This document shows positions 40,976-50,095 of a stretch of DNA of 64,000 nt, in pieces. Below the pieces are notes generated by a model, which was not told where the DNA came from, ran no database searches, and worked only from the letters and a program-made list of their open reading frames with translations. Position 1 is the stretch's first letter, and each line of letters begins with the position of its first letter. Source of the stretch: Ruminococcus flavefaciens (GTDB lineage Bacteria; Bacillota; Clostridia; Oscillospirales; Ruminococcaceae); contig JAMPIL010000001.1 of NCBI GenBank assembly GCA_023662725.1, positions 887,618 through 951,617 of the forward strand, written 5' to 3'. The position numbers and the translations under genes were made by a program.

Positions 40976-43462
40976 ATGATAAGCAAAAAGAACAAGGCTC
41001 TCGTTGCAGGAATTCTTGCAGCAGCTACTTCTGTTTCAGCTATTCTTCCTGCTATGGGTTCAGCAGCTGAAAATCCGTATGCTTCTGAGAACGGCGCTAA
41101 CGAAAGCTATGCATCAATGTTCGAATCACTTTATGCTGACGTTATTACAAACGGTCAGGAAAACGGTTACCTGAGCAGCCAGACAAACGGCGATTCATTC
41201 GGTATTCCTTACCATTCAATCGAAACACTCTGTATCGAGGCTCCTGACTACGGTCACGAAACAACATCCGAGGCTATGTCTTATATTGCTTGGGTTGCTG
41301 CTATGCACGATGTACTCGTTAAAGAGGGAGCTATCGAAGGCTCTAACGACATGAAGAAGGCTTGGAACACTCTTGAAGCTATCATTCCTGGTTGGTCTAA
41401 GGCTGCCGGCAGATCCGATATCAGATACAATTCTATCTGGAGTCAGGGCAGACTCAAGGCTGATACGGCTTATGAGCGTGATCTTCCTAATCAGTATCCT
41501 ACAAGCAATGCTGGCGTTGACGCTATCAATCCTCTGTTTGATGTATATAAGTCGGCATACAGCAGCGATAACGGCTATTACCTTATGCACTGGCTTGCTG
41601 ACGTTGACGACTGGTATGGTTTCGGCGGCGGCAACGGCAAATTCACATTCATCAATACATTCCAGAGAGGCGAGCAGGAATCCTGTTTTGAAACTGTTCC
41701 TCATCCTTGTCTCGAAGAACTTAAATACGGTAATAGCCAGGACGGTATTAAGGGCATTTTCAACGGTGTAGGCAATGTTGCAGCTCAGTATGCATTCACA
41801 AATGCTCCTGACGCTGAAGATCGTGCTATTCAGGCTGTTTATTTTGCAAATACATGGGGCGTTGACACAGGCGATCTTTCTGATCTCGCAGGTAAGATGG
41901 GTGACCAGTGCCGTAATGATATGTTTGATAAGTATTATCATGCAATCGGATGCCAGGATATTATGTCCTCAGGCAGCGCAGGTACACAGAGCCAGCACTA
42001 CCTCATGTCATGGTATACATCATGGGGCGGAGCTCTCGGTAACTACGACTGGGCTTGGCAGATCGGCTGCTCACACTCGCATCAGTTCTATCAGAACCCA
42101 CTTGCAGCTTATGCTCTCGTTACAGACAGCAAGATCAATGCTGGTATGAAGGCTAATAACGCACAGGCTACATCTGACTATAAGGAATCTCTTAAGAGAC
42201 AGATCGAAATGTATCTCTGGCTCCAGTCTGTTGAAGGTCCTTTCGCAGGCGGATGTACAAACTCTTACAGAGGTCGTTACGAGAAGTATCCGGATGGATA
42301 TCCAACATTCTACGACATGGTTTATGTTCCGCATCCTGTATATGCTGACCCAGGTTCAAACCACTGGATCGGTAACCAGGTATGGTCAACTCAGCGTCTT
42401 GCTGAACTTTACTATTATGTAAAGGTTAATGGCGATACAAGCGGAGTTAAACCGGCTGGTATGTCTATCGAAGATGCTCTTGAGAAGCTTCTTGAGAGAT
42501 GGATTGGCTGGTTTGAGGAGAATACTCATTTCGATTGGACTGCTCCAGACGGAACTGACTACACATATTGTATTCCTTCTAACCTCGATTGGGGTTCATC
42601 TGATACAGACTACACTTGTGCTCCTGATACATGGACAGGAACTTATAATGAAAATGGAAACCAGAAGCTTCACGCTACAATCACTGGCTATGGTCAGGGA
42701 GACGTTGGATGCGTATCTTCACTCTGTGAGACACTCATCTACTACGCTGCTGCTAACGGAGTTCCTGCTTCTGAGGCTTATGAAGAGACGGCTAAGGATG
42801 ATTCTATAGCTGCTAAGGGACTTCGTCTCGCTAACAAGCTTCTCTCCGCTCAGTGGGAACAGGGTCGTGATGAAGTTGGTATTTCCTTCATGGATCACAA
42901 CGGAAGCCTTACTCGTGTATTCGAGCAGGATGTTTATATTCCTACAAACTATACAGGAACTATGCCTGATGGTTCTACTCTTGCTAATGGTGCAACATTC
43001 ATTTCTATTCGTAAGAACTATGAGAAGGATCCTATGTTCCAGGAACTCAAGGCAGCTTATGAAGCTTCAGGTAAGACATCAACTGAGGGTTACGAGTATA
43101 AGCTCCACAGATTCTGGCACGCTGGTGACGCTCTCATGGCTTACGGTAACATGGCTCTTCTCTATCCTCAGGTTAAGCCAATTACAGGCAGCGAAGAGAC
43201 TGAAGTTCTCTGGGGCGACGCTAACTGCGATGGCAAGGTAGATATGTCTGATGCTGTTCTTATCATGCAGTCACTTTCAAATCCTGATAAGTATGGTATT
43301 AACGGTTCTGATCCTACACACATTACAGAGCAGGGACAGCGTAATGCAGACGTTTACGAGAACGGTACAAGCGGTATTACAAACGAAGATGCTCTTCAGA
43401 TTCAGAAGTTTAAGCTTGAACTTGTTAAGTCACTTGATCCTAAGGATTTCGTTAAGGAATAA
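40976..43462 (+). CDS. Family 48 glycoside hydrolase with C-terminal dockerin
   Basis: 828 residues from ATG 40976 (AGAGGGG nine bases upstream; the ATG at 40958 precedes that site). Signal peptide 1-32, GH48 catalytic module about 35-730, with the proton-donor Glu in EAPDYGHETTSEAMSY. A type I dockerin closes the protein: first loop WGDANCDGKVDMSDA, second less regular loop NADVYENGTSGITNEDA. GH48 enzymes release cellobiose processively from cellulose chain ends and are the most abundant cellulosome enzymes. Codon use is strongly biased, matching high expression. No carbohydrate-binding module is present. Confidence 0.97.
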   Translation: MISKKNKALVAGILAAATSVSAILPAMGSAAENPYASENGANESYASMFESLYADVITNGQENGYLSSQTNGDSFGIPYHSIETLCIEAPDYGHETTSEAMSYIAWVAAMHDVLVKEGAIEGSNDMKKAWNTLEAIIPGWSKAAGRSDIRYNSIWSQGRLKADTAYERDLPNQYPTSNAGVDAINPLFDVYKSAYSSDNGYYLMHWLADVDDWYGFGGGNGKFTFINTFQRGEQESCFETVPHPCLEELKYGNSQDGIKGIFNGVGNVAAQYAFTNAPDAEDRAIQAVYFANTWGVDTGDLSDLAGKMGDQCRNDMFDKYYHAIGCQDIMSSGSAGTQSQHYLMSWYTSWGGALGNYDWAWQIGCSHSHQFYQNPLAAYALVTDSKINAGMKANNAQATSDYKESLKRQIEMYLWLQSVEGPFAGGCTNSYRGRYEKYPDGYPTFYDMVYVPHPVYADPGSNHWIGNQVWSTQRLAELYYYVKVNGDTSGVKPAGMSIEDALEKLLERWIGWFEENTHFDWTAPDGTDYTYCIPSNLDWGSSDTDYTCAPDTWTGTYNENGNQKLHATITGYGQGDVGCVSSLCETLIYYAAANGVPASEAYEETAKDDSIAAKGLRLANKLLSAQWEQGRDEVGISFMDHNGSLTRVFEQDVYIPTNYTGTMPDGSTLANGATFISIRKNYEKDPMFQELKAAYEASGKTSTEGYEYKLHRFWHAGDALMAYGNMALLYPQVKPITGSEETEVLWGDANCDGKVDMSDAVLIMQSLSNPDKYGINGSDPTHITEQGQRNADVYENGTSGITNEDALQIQKFKLELVKSLDPKDFVKE

Positions 43463-43474
43463 TTCTATAATTTT

Positions 43475-43503
43475 AAAGGGATGCTTCGGCATCCCTTTTT
43501 ATT
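43475..43503 (+). terminator. Terminator of the GH48 gene
   Basis: AAAGGGATGC, TTCG loop, GCATCCCTTT, then T-run. Confidence 0.93.
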
Positions 43504-43515
43504 TTTGCAAAACAC

Positions 43516-43544
43516 TTGCTTTTTTGTGCTGAAAGTGATATAAT
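43516..43544 (+). promoter_or_regulatory. Promoter of the yicC-to-spoVM operon
   Basis: TTGCTT (43516-43521), 17-base spacer, TATAAT (43539-43544). Confidence 0.8.
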
Positions 43545-43603
43545 AAATTTGTATACATATATGGAAATTTGTGTGCAAAACTAAATGGAAAGCAGGGGAT
43601 AAG

Positions 43604-44482
43604 GTGCTAAAAAGTATGACCGGCTACGGCAGGGCGCAGAAGATCCTTAACGGCAGAGATATTACAGTAGAAATTCGCTCCGTTAATCATAGATATTACG
43701 AGTATACTTCGAGAATTCCAAGAACCTACAGTTACATTGATGAAAAGTTGAAGGCGCTTCTTAAAACGGGAATTTCAAGAGGAAAAATTGATGTAGCTGT
43801 AACTATAAACAATATAGAGGGTAAAGATTCTGAAATCGCTGTCAACAAAAGTATTGCAGAAGGCTATGTTTCGGCGCTCAGGGGGATTGCTGATGAACTT
43901 GGACTTAAGGATGATCTTACACTTTCAAACTTGATAAAACTTTCCGATATTTTTAATATTCAAAAAACTCCGGATGATGAGGAAATGGTTTGGAATGATG
44001 TTTATGAGGTTACAAATGAGGCTTTGGAAAAGTTCATTGATATGAGAGGCGTCGAGGGAAAACTGCTCGGCGAAAATATTATTGAAAAGGCTGATTATAT
44101 CCTTGAAATGGTTGAAAAGGTCGAGGAACTTTCTCCGCAGACTGTCGAAAATTACCGGAACAGGCTCTATAAAAAACTTAGCGAAGTTTTGGAAGATAAA
44201 AATATTGATGATCAGAGGCTTCTGACCGAAGCTGCGGTATTTTCTGAGAAAATTGCTGTCGATGAAGAGACAGTTCGCCTCAGAAGCCATATTTCTCAGC
44301 TGAAAACTATTCTTGAGTCGGATGAAGCTGTTGGAAGAAAACTCGATTTCGTTGTTCAGGAGATTAACCGTGAGGTAAATACGATCGGTTCAAAAGCACA
44401 AGATCTGAATGTGACTAAAATTGTAGTTGAAATGAAATCTGAAATCGAAAAAATCCGTGAGCAGATCCAGAATATAGAGTAG
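43604..44482 (+). CDS. yicC: YicC-family endoribonuclease
   Basis: 292 residues from GTG 43604 (AGCAGGGGA upstream), giving the family start MLKSMTGYGRAQ. Conserved VEIRSVNHRYYE follows, and the C terminus carries DFVVQEINREVNTIGSKAQD. YicC proteins are ribonucleases implicated in small RNA turnover and stationary-phase survival. First gene of a long operon; nine bases before remA. Confidence 0.92.
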   Translation: MLKSMTGYGRAQKILNGRDITVEIRSVNHRYYEYTSRIPRTYSYIDEKLKALLKTGISRGKIDVAVTINNIEGKDSEIAVNKSIAEGYVSALRGIADELGLKDDLTLSNLIKLSDIFNIQKTPDDEEMVWNDVYEVTNEALEKFIDMRGVEGKLLGENIIEKADYILEMVEKVEELSPQTVENYRNRLYKKLSEVLEDKNIDDQRLLTEAAVFSEKIAVDEETVRLRSHISQLKTILESDEAVGRKLDFVVQEINREVNTIGSKAQDLNVTKIVVEMKSEIEKIREQIQNIE

Positions 44483-44491
44483 GTGCAAGCA

Positions 44492-44749
44492 ATGAAGCTT
44501 ATAAATATCGGCTACGGAAATATGGTTTCCGCCGAAAGAATAGTTACGATAGTCAGTCCTGATTCTGCACCGATAAAAAGGCTTGTTCAGGAGGCTCGTG
44601 ACGGCGGAAATGCCATAGATGCGACCTATGGAAGAAAAACAAGAGCGGTTATTATTATGGATAGTGGACATATTATCCTTTCGTCCCTTATTACAGACAC
44701 TCTTGCAGCAAGAATCAATGGTTCAGGAGGTAATGATGAACATGAGTAA
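44492..44749 (+). CDS. remA: RemA/DUF370 family regulator
   Basis: 85 residues from ATG 44492. [19 protein letters not shown] and [19 protein letters not shown] are diagnostic. In Bacillus, RemA is a DNA-binding activator of biofilm matrix and osmoprotection genes; the yicC-remA-gmk-rpoZ order is conserved in Firmicutes. Overlaps gmk by 14 bases. Short acidic tail NDEHE. Confidence 0.94.
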   Translation: MKLINIGYGNMVSAERIVTIVSPDSAPIKRLVQEARDGGNAIDATYGRKTRAVIIMDSGHIILSSLITDTLAARINGSGGNDEHE

Positions 44750-45347
44750 AGGCAGACTTATCGTCTTTTCTGCACCGTCCGGCTGCGGAAAAGGAACTAT
44801 GCTTGCCGAAATTCTTAAAGATGAGAAATTTTACGTTTCTGTTTCGGCAACTACAAGAAAACCTCGTGAGGGTGAAGTTGATGGAGTAAATTATCACTTT
44901 ATCAGCCATGAGGAGTTCTTGAAAAAAATCGAAGAAAACGCTTTTATCGAATATGCTGAATACTGTAGTAACTTTTATGGAACACTCAAAAGCGAAGTCG
45001 ATAATAAGCTTGAACAGGGAATCAATGTGATTCTTGAAATAGAGGTTCAGGGCGCTATGAAAATCCGTGATATACGTCCGGATGCGATTTTCGTGTTTGT
45101 AGCTCCACCTTCAATAAACGAGCTTCGCCGCCGTCTCAAAAAAAGAGGAACGGAATCCGATGAGATTATTGAGGAAAGAATTTCCAAGGCTGCCGGCGAG
45201 ATAATGCTGGCAGAAAAATATGATTATGTTGTTGTCAATGCTGCCCTTGAGGACGCTGTAAGCGATTTTCTCACGATCATTCGTGCAGAAGAACTTAAGA
45301 GCGAATTCTCAGGCGAAATTATAAATGAGGTGTTAAAAAATGCTTAG
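44736..45347 (+). CDS. gmk: Guanylate kinase
   Basis: 203 residues from ATG 44736 (AGGAGG five bases upstream); ATG 44742 is the alternative. P-loop [16 protein letters not shown] site [17 protein letters not shown], and [13 protein letters not shown]. Converts GMP to GDP. The much longer open frame from 44619 runs antiphase through remA and is not real. Confidence 0.96.
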   Translation: MNMSKGRLIVFSAPSGCGKGTMLAEILKDEKFYVSVSATTRKPREGEVDGVNYHFISHEEFLKKIEENAFIEYAEYCSNFYGTLKSEVDNKLEQGINVILEIEVQGAMKIRDIRPDAIFVFVAPPSINELRRRLKKRGTESDEIIEERISKAAGEIMLAEKYDYVVVNAALEDAVSDFLTIIRAEELKSEFSGEIINEVLKNA

Positions 45348-45549
45348 ACCTGCTGTAAATCAGATTATTTCAAAAAATGAGAGTTGTTATTCACTTGTTA
45401 TTGCCGTTGCAAAACGCGCAAGAGAAATTTCTGAAACTCTCTACAAAAACGGTGAGACCCTTGAGGAAAAGCCCGTTAAAACTGCTGTTGAAGAAATCGC
45501 AAGCGGAAAGTGCAAAATTGTAAGCACTGCTGAAGTATCAGCAGAATAA
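45340..45549 (+). CDS. rpoZ: RNA polymerase omega subunit
   Basis: 69 residues. [10 protein letters not shown] then YSLVIAVAKRAREI, the conserved helix contacting beta-prime. Overlaps gmk by eight bases and priA by one. Assists RNA polymerase assembly. Confidence 0.94.
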   Translation: MLRPAVNQIISKNESCYSLVIAVAKRAREISETLYKNGETLEEKPVKTAVEEIASGKCKIVSTAEVSAE

Positions 45550-47993
45550 TGTCGCTGATTGCGGAAACGGCTGTAAGCGGAACGTCGTATTCATTCGACA
45601 AATTGTTCAGCTATGTTGTTCCGGAAAAATTCTGCGGTAAAATAGCCTGCGGATGCAGAGTTCTCGTTCCTTTTGGAAACGGAAATAAGCGAAGGATAGG
45701 CATTGTGATGAAACTATTCGAAGGCGATGGTGTGAAGCTAAAAAAATTCGTTTCTCTTATAGACGACAGGCCATTGCTTTCGGATGAGCTTATCCGGCTT
45801 GCTTTTTACCTGCATGAGCAGACTTTCTGCACATATTTTGACGCTGCGAAAATCATGTTGCCACCGGCAATGAGCGTTACAGTTAAAGAACGGTTCGGTA
45901 TTGTGAAAAGTTTCGATGCCTATGAAAATCTTTCTGAAGAGGGCGCAAGTCTTCTTGCGAAAATCAATTCTCCCGAAACAGAGCTGAACAGCTTTCTTGA
46001 AAATTATATCGTTGAAAATGGAAGAGCAGTTGTTGACGAATTGTGTGATTCCGGAGCTGTCATTTCAGACAACGTTTTCAGACAGTCAGTCGGCGATGCA
46101 ACTATGAAAATGGTTCGCCTTACGGATGAATTTTTGAGAAAGCCAGAGAGTTTTAAGCTTACTCCAAAACAGAAGCAGGTTGCTAATTTCCTTTTGGAAT
46201 ACGGTTCAGCAGCGGAAAAAGAAGCTGCATATATGTGCGGAGTGACTGTTGCTGTAGTTAAAAGACTCGCTGCAAATGGTGCTGCTGAGGAGTATGAAGC
46301 AGAAATTTTACGTGGTGTAGACGATGGCGCAGAAATCAGATGCGATCCCGATTCCATCGTACTTTCGGATGAACAGCAAGCTGCACATGATGCGGTTTTC
46401 GCTCAGATTTTTGAGGAAAAACCGGCTGCTTTTCTTCTTCATGGAGTGACGGGAAGCGGTAAAACTTCCGTTTTTGAAAAGCTTATTGCAGATACGGTAA
46501 GGCTTGGCAGACAGGCTGTCCTGCTTGTTCCGGAAATCGGTCTTACTCCGCAGATTCTGAAACGATTTCGTTCGCTTTTCGGTGAAAGGGTTGCCGTTAT
46601 TCACAGCGGACTGTCTCTTGGACAAAGACTTGATGAGTACAAACGAATAAAAAGAGGCGATGCGGATATCGTTATAGGTACGAGAAGTGCGGTTTTTGCA
46701 CCTTGCAGCAATATCGGTCTTATCATCATTGATGAAGAGGGCGAGCGGTCGTATAAGTCGGACAGCTCACCCAGGTATATTGCTCATGATGCTGCAAAAC
46801 AGCGTTGTTTTTATCACAATGCCACGCTTCTTCTGGCTTCGGCAACACCATCAATCGAGAGCTATTATCTTGCTGAAAGAGGCGTTTATCGTCTGCTCGA
46901 GATGAAAAAACGTTACCACAGCAGTTCGCTCCCGGATGTTCGGATAGTTGATATGAATATTGAGCGCAGCGAGGGCAATGCTGCTGAATTCAGCCGTGAG
47001 CTGACCGATGAGATAAATCTTAATCTCAAAAACGGCGAGCAGACCATTCTGCTTCTCAACCGCCGTGGATTTCATACGATCATAAGCTGCTGCGATTGTT
47101 ACCAGCCGATTTACTGCCCGAATTGCTCGGTTCCGTTGACATATCATAAAAAAAATGACAAAATGATGTGTCATTACTGTGGCTTTGTGAGCGAACCGAT
47201 CACAAAGTGTCCGTCATGCGGTTCGGAAAGATTGAAAAATATGGGATTTGGTACTCAGAAACTGGAGGAAGAATTAAAAATGTTCTTTCCATCAGCAAGA
47301 GTCCTGAGAATGGACGCTGATACCACTTTCTCCCGATATTCCTATGAAAAGAACTTTGCTGCATTCCGTGACGGCAAATATGATATAATGATCGGAACTC
47401 AGATGATAGGTAAGGGTCTTGATTTCCCAAATGTTACTCTTGTGGGAGTGCTATCGGTTGATAAAGCCTTGTATGCCGGTGATTTCCGTAGTTACGAGCG
47501 GACTTTTTCTCTCATTACTCAGGTTGTGGGCCGAGGCGGACGAGGCAGTCGAAAGGGGCGTGCCGTGCTTCAGACGTTTATACCGGAGCATTATATAATG
47601 AATCTTGCGGCTGCTCAGGACTATAAAGGTTTTTACAAAGAAGAAATTGCAATCAGACGTGCAATGATTTTTCCTCCGCTTTGCGATATGTGTATATTTT
47701 GTTTTTCTGCAATTGACGAAATATCGGTAAAAAGTGGAGCTGATGCAGTTATTTTGCTTATGAATGAAAAACTGCGTATGCTTCAGCCGAAAACTCCTGT
47801 AAGAGTTCTTGGTCCGGTAAAATGCTCTTACGGAAAAATCGGAGGAAAATTTCGGTACAGAATTATTATGAAATGCAAAAATACCGCCGAAATAAGATCT
47901 TTTATCAGTGAGGTTCTTGTCGAATCTTCTAAATTAAAAGAGATGAAAAAAGTCTCGCTTTATGCGGACATGAACGGTGATGTTGGAGTATAA
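45549..47993 (+). CDS. priA: Primosomal replication restart helicase PriA
   Basis: 814 residues, full length. N-terminal 3'BD domain, Walker A LHGVTGSGKTSVFEKL (about 298), helicase motif II IIIDEEGERSYK (about 396), zinc-binding Cys clusters SCCDCYQPIYCPNC and CHYCG / CPSCGS, and motifs GTQMIGKGLDF and QVVGRGGRGSR. It reloads the replisome at broken forks. Motif II normally reads DEEH; here the His codon is GGC (Gly), which may weaken coupling of ATP hydrolysis. Confidence 0.95.
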   Translation: MSLIAETAVSGTSYSFDKLFSYVVPEKFCGKIACGCRVLVPFGNGNKRRIGIVMKLFEGDGVKLKKFVSLIDDRPLLSDELIRLAFYLHEQTFCTYFDAAKIMLPPAMSVTVKERFGIVKSFDAYENLSEEGASLLAKINSPETELNSFLENYIVENGRAVVDELCDSGAVISDNVFRQSVGDATMKMVRLTDEFLRKPESFKLTPKQKQVANFLLEYGSAAEKEAAYMCGVTVAVVKRLAANGAAEEYEAEILRGVDDGAEIRCDPDSIVLSDEQQAAHDAVFAQIFEEKPAAFLLHGVTGSGKTSVFEKLIADTVRLGRQAVLLVPEIGLTPQILKRFRSLFGERVAVIHSGLSLGQRLDEYKRIKRGDADIVIGTRSAVFAPCSNIGLIIIDEEGERSYKSDSSPRYIAHDAAKQRCFYHNATLLLASATPSIESYYLAERGVYRLLEMKKRYHSSSLPDVRIVDMNIERSEGNAAEFSRELTDEINLNLKNGEQTILLLNRRGFHTIISCCDCYQPIYCPNCSVPLTYHKKNDKMMCHYCGFVSEPITKCPSCGSERLKNMGFGTQKLEEELKMFFPSARVLRMDADTTFSRYSYEKNFAAFRDGKYDIMIGTQMIGKGLDFPNVTLVGVLSVDKALYAGDFRSYERTFSLITQVVGRGGRGSRKGRAVLQTFIPEHYIMNLAAAQDYKGFYKEEIAIRRAMIFPPLCDMCIFCFSAIDEISVKSGADAVILLMNEKLRMLQPKTPVRVLGPVKCSYGKIGGKFRYRIIMKCKNTAEIRSFISEVLVESSKLKEMKKVSLYADMNGDVGV

Positions 47994-48011
47994 TTGAAAG
48001 GAATGTATAAA

Positions 48012-48473
48012 ATGGCGTTGAGAAAAATTTTAACTGATAAGGATGAAATGCTACACAAGGTTTGCAAACCTGTTGATAAATTTGATGAGAAATTAGCTCA
48101 GCTTTTGGATGATATGCACGAAACTCTTGATAAGGCTCAGGGACTTGGTCTTGCTGCTCCGCAAATCGGTGTTTGCAGACGTATTTTTATCATGCACCTT
48201 GAAGAGGGTTCAGTAGAGGCTATAAATCCCGAAGTTTCGAGATGTGAAGGCAAACAGAGAGTTCAGGAAGGCTGCCTTTCCTGTCCGAATGTCTGGGGAT
48301 ATGTTACAAGACCGATGAAGTGTCATCTCAAGGCGCAGGACAGAAACGGAAACTGGTTTGAGCGTGACTTCATTGAGCTTGGCGCAGAGTGTACCTGTCA
48401 CGAAAACGATCACCTCGATGGTCATGTTTTTACAGAAATCGTGGAGGAATTCTTTGTTCTGGAGGAGGAATGA
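48012..48473 (+). CDS. def: Peptide deformylase
   Basis: 153 residues from ATG 48012 (AAAGGA nine bases upstream); upstream TTG/ATG codons lie too close to that site. All three motifs are intact: GLGLAAPQIG, EGCLSCP and HENDHLDG (metal ligands Cys and two His). Removes the N-formyl group from new proteins; fmt, which adds it to the initiator tRNA, follows six bases downstream. Confidence 0.96.
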   Translation: MALRKILTDKDEMLHKVCKPVDKFDEKLAQLLDDMHETLDKAQGLGLAAPQIGVCRRIFIMHLEEGSVEAINPEVSRCEGKQRVQEGCLSCPNVWGYVTRPMKCHLKAQDRNGNWFERDFIELGAECTCHENDHLDGHVFTEIVEEFFVLEEE

Positions 48474-48479
48474 TATAGT

Positions 48480-49412
48480 ATGAAGATAGTTTTTATGGGA
48501 ACGCCGGATTTTGCCGTTCCCTGTCTGAAAACTCTTGCGGAGAGCGATAATGAGGTTGCAGCAGTTTTTACTCAGCCCGATAAGCCGAAGGGAAGGGGAT
48601 ATAAAATGATACCGACTCCTGTTAAGGCTGTTGCGGAGGAATATGGTCTGCCGGTCTACCAGCCGCTGTCTCTGAGAAAAGGCGATGACGCAGAGCGATC
48701 AATGAAGATTTTGAACGATATTGCTCCTGATCTTATCGTTGTTACAGCTTATGGTCAGATTCTTCCGAAAGAGATTTTAGAACTTCCAAAATACGGATGT
48801 ATAAATATTCACGCTTCACTTCTTCCTAAGTATAGAGGAGCAGCTCCGATAAACTGGGTCATTCTCAACGGTGAAACTGAAACCGGCGTAACCTCTATGA
48901 AGATGAGCGAAGGACTTGATACAGGTGATATGCTCATTAAGAAAAGCACGAAAATCGGTGAAAATGAGACTTATCAGGAACTTTATGACCGACTTTCTAT
49001 TATGGGAGGAGAAGTTCTTGCCGAAACTATCGAGTCAATCTTGAACGGCAGTCTTGCTCCTGAAAAGCAGGATGACTCGCTTTCGTGCTATTCTCCGATG
49101 ATAAAAAAGGAAATGAGCGCACTTGATTTCTCGAAGTCCGCAGAGGAAATCCATAATACCATAAGAGGTGTTACTGGATTTTCAATGCTTGAAGGGAAAA
49201 GATTAAAGGTTTTCAAATCTGAAATTTTGGACAATATTGCTCCGGATGCTGAGAACGGCGAGATAGTTGATACAGATTCGTTTGCAGTTAAATGCGGCGA
49301 CGGGCGGCTTATCCGATTCTGCGAAGTTCAGCCGGAGGGTAAAAAACGTATGAAAACTGAGGATTTCCTCAGAGGAAAAAAGCTCGCAAAGGGCGAAAAA
49401 TTGAATTATTAG
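48480..49412 (+). CDS. fmt: Methionyl-tRNA formyltransferase
   Basis: 310 residues. MKIVFMGTPDFAVPCL start, formyl-folate site INIHASLLPKYRGAAPINW, and SMKMSEGLDTGDML; C-terminal tRNA-binding domain from about 205. Forms formyl-Met-tRNA. RBS GGAGGAGG. Confidence 0.97.
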   Translation: MKIVFMGTPDFAVPCLKTLAESDNEVAAVFTQPDKPKGRGYKMIPTPVKAVAEEYGLPVYQPLSLRKGDDAERSMKILNDIAPDLIVVTAYGQILPKEILELPKYGCINIHASLLPKYRGAAPINWVILNGETETGVTSMKMSEGLDTGDMLIKKSTKIGENETYQELYDRLSIMGGEVLAETIESILNGSLAPEKQDDSLSCYSPMIKKEMSALDFSKSAEEIHNTIRGVTGFSMLEGKRLKVFKSEILDNIAPDAENGEIVDTDSFAVKCGDGRLIRFCEVQPEGKKRMKTEDFLRGKKLAKGEKLNY

Positions 49413-49424
49413 GAGGAACATACT

Positions 49425-50093
49425 ATGGGAATCGTTATTTTATTGGTCATGATAATTCTGCCTATCATAGCGCAGGTTAATGTTAATTCAACTTTTAAAA
49501 AGTATAAAAATGTAAGAAATTCGAGAGGTCTTACTGCTGATCAGGTCGCAAGACAGATTCTCGACAGCAATGGTCTTTATAATGTCCGCATCGAGCGCAT
49601 CAGCGGTGAGCTTACCGATCATTACGATCCAAAAGATAACGTTGTGAGACTTTCTGACGCTGTTTACGGACAGACTTCTGTTGCAGCTATCGGCGTTGCT
49701 GCACATGAGTGCGGTCATGCCTGCCAGCATGCGCAGGAATATACACCTATTAAAATAAGAACGGCTATAGTTCCGATTACAAATATTTGCTCAAGACTTT
49801 GGTATTTCGTGTTCATTCTTGGCATTTTTCTGTTTGAGATTTTCCCTGAACTTGCACTTATCGGAATTATTATGTTCGGCGCAGTTGTACTTTTCCAGGC
49901 TGTAACTCTTCCTGTTGAACTTGATGCAAGCGGAAGGGCTCTTAAAACGCTTGAAGCGGACGGAATTCTTGATTATAATGAAGTGCCGATGGCTCAGAAA
50001 GTTCTTAAGGCGGCAGCGTTCACTTATGTGACAGCTCTTGTAACTTCCATACTTCAGCTTATAAGACTCCTTGCGTCTGTTAAAAGAGACTGA
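49425..50093 (+). CDS. YugP-type membrane zinc metallopeptidase
   Basis: 222 residues. N-terminal membrane segment, HECGH zinc motif in AAHECGHACQHA (about 91-102), then two hydrophobic segments (about 115-160) and a final one. Matches the YugP/Zn_peptidase_2 family. Its place between fmt and rsmB is common in Clostridia. Substrate unknown. RBS AGGAGGA. Confidence 0.9.
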   Translation: MGIVILLVMIILPIIAQVNVNSTFKKYKNVRNSRGLTADQVARQILDSNGLYNVRIERISGELTDHYDPKDNVVRLSDAVYGQTSVAAIGVAAHECGHACQHAQEYTPIKIRTAIVPITNICSRLWYFVFILGIFLFEIFPELALIGIIMFGAVVLFQAVTLPVELDASGRALKTLEADGILDYNEVPMAQKVLKAAAFTYVTALVTSILQLIRLLASVKRD

Positions 50094-50095
50094 TT

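Noticed and set aside
41216-41941. Long minus-strand frame of 241 codons inside GH48
   Set aside because: Antisense shadow caused by strong codon bias in the GH48 gene; residues are low-complexity Ile/Ser/Arg and there is no start signal.
44619-44735. Upstream extension of gmk
   Set aside because: Open by chance across remA; the AGGAGG at 44725 and conserved remA frame fix the gmk start near 44736.
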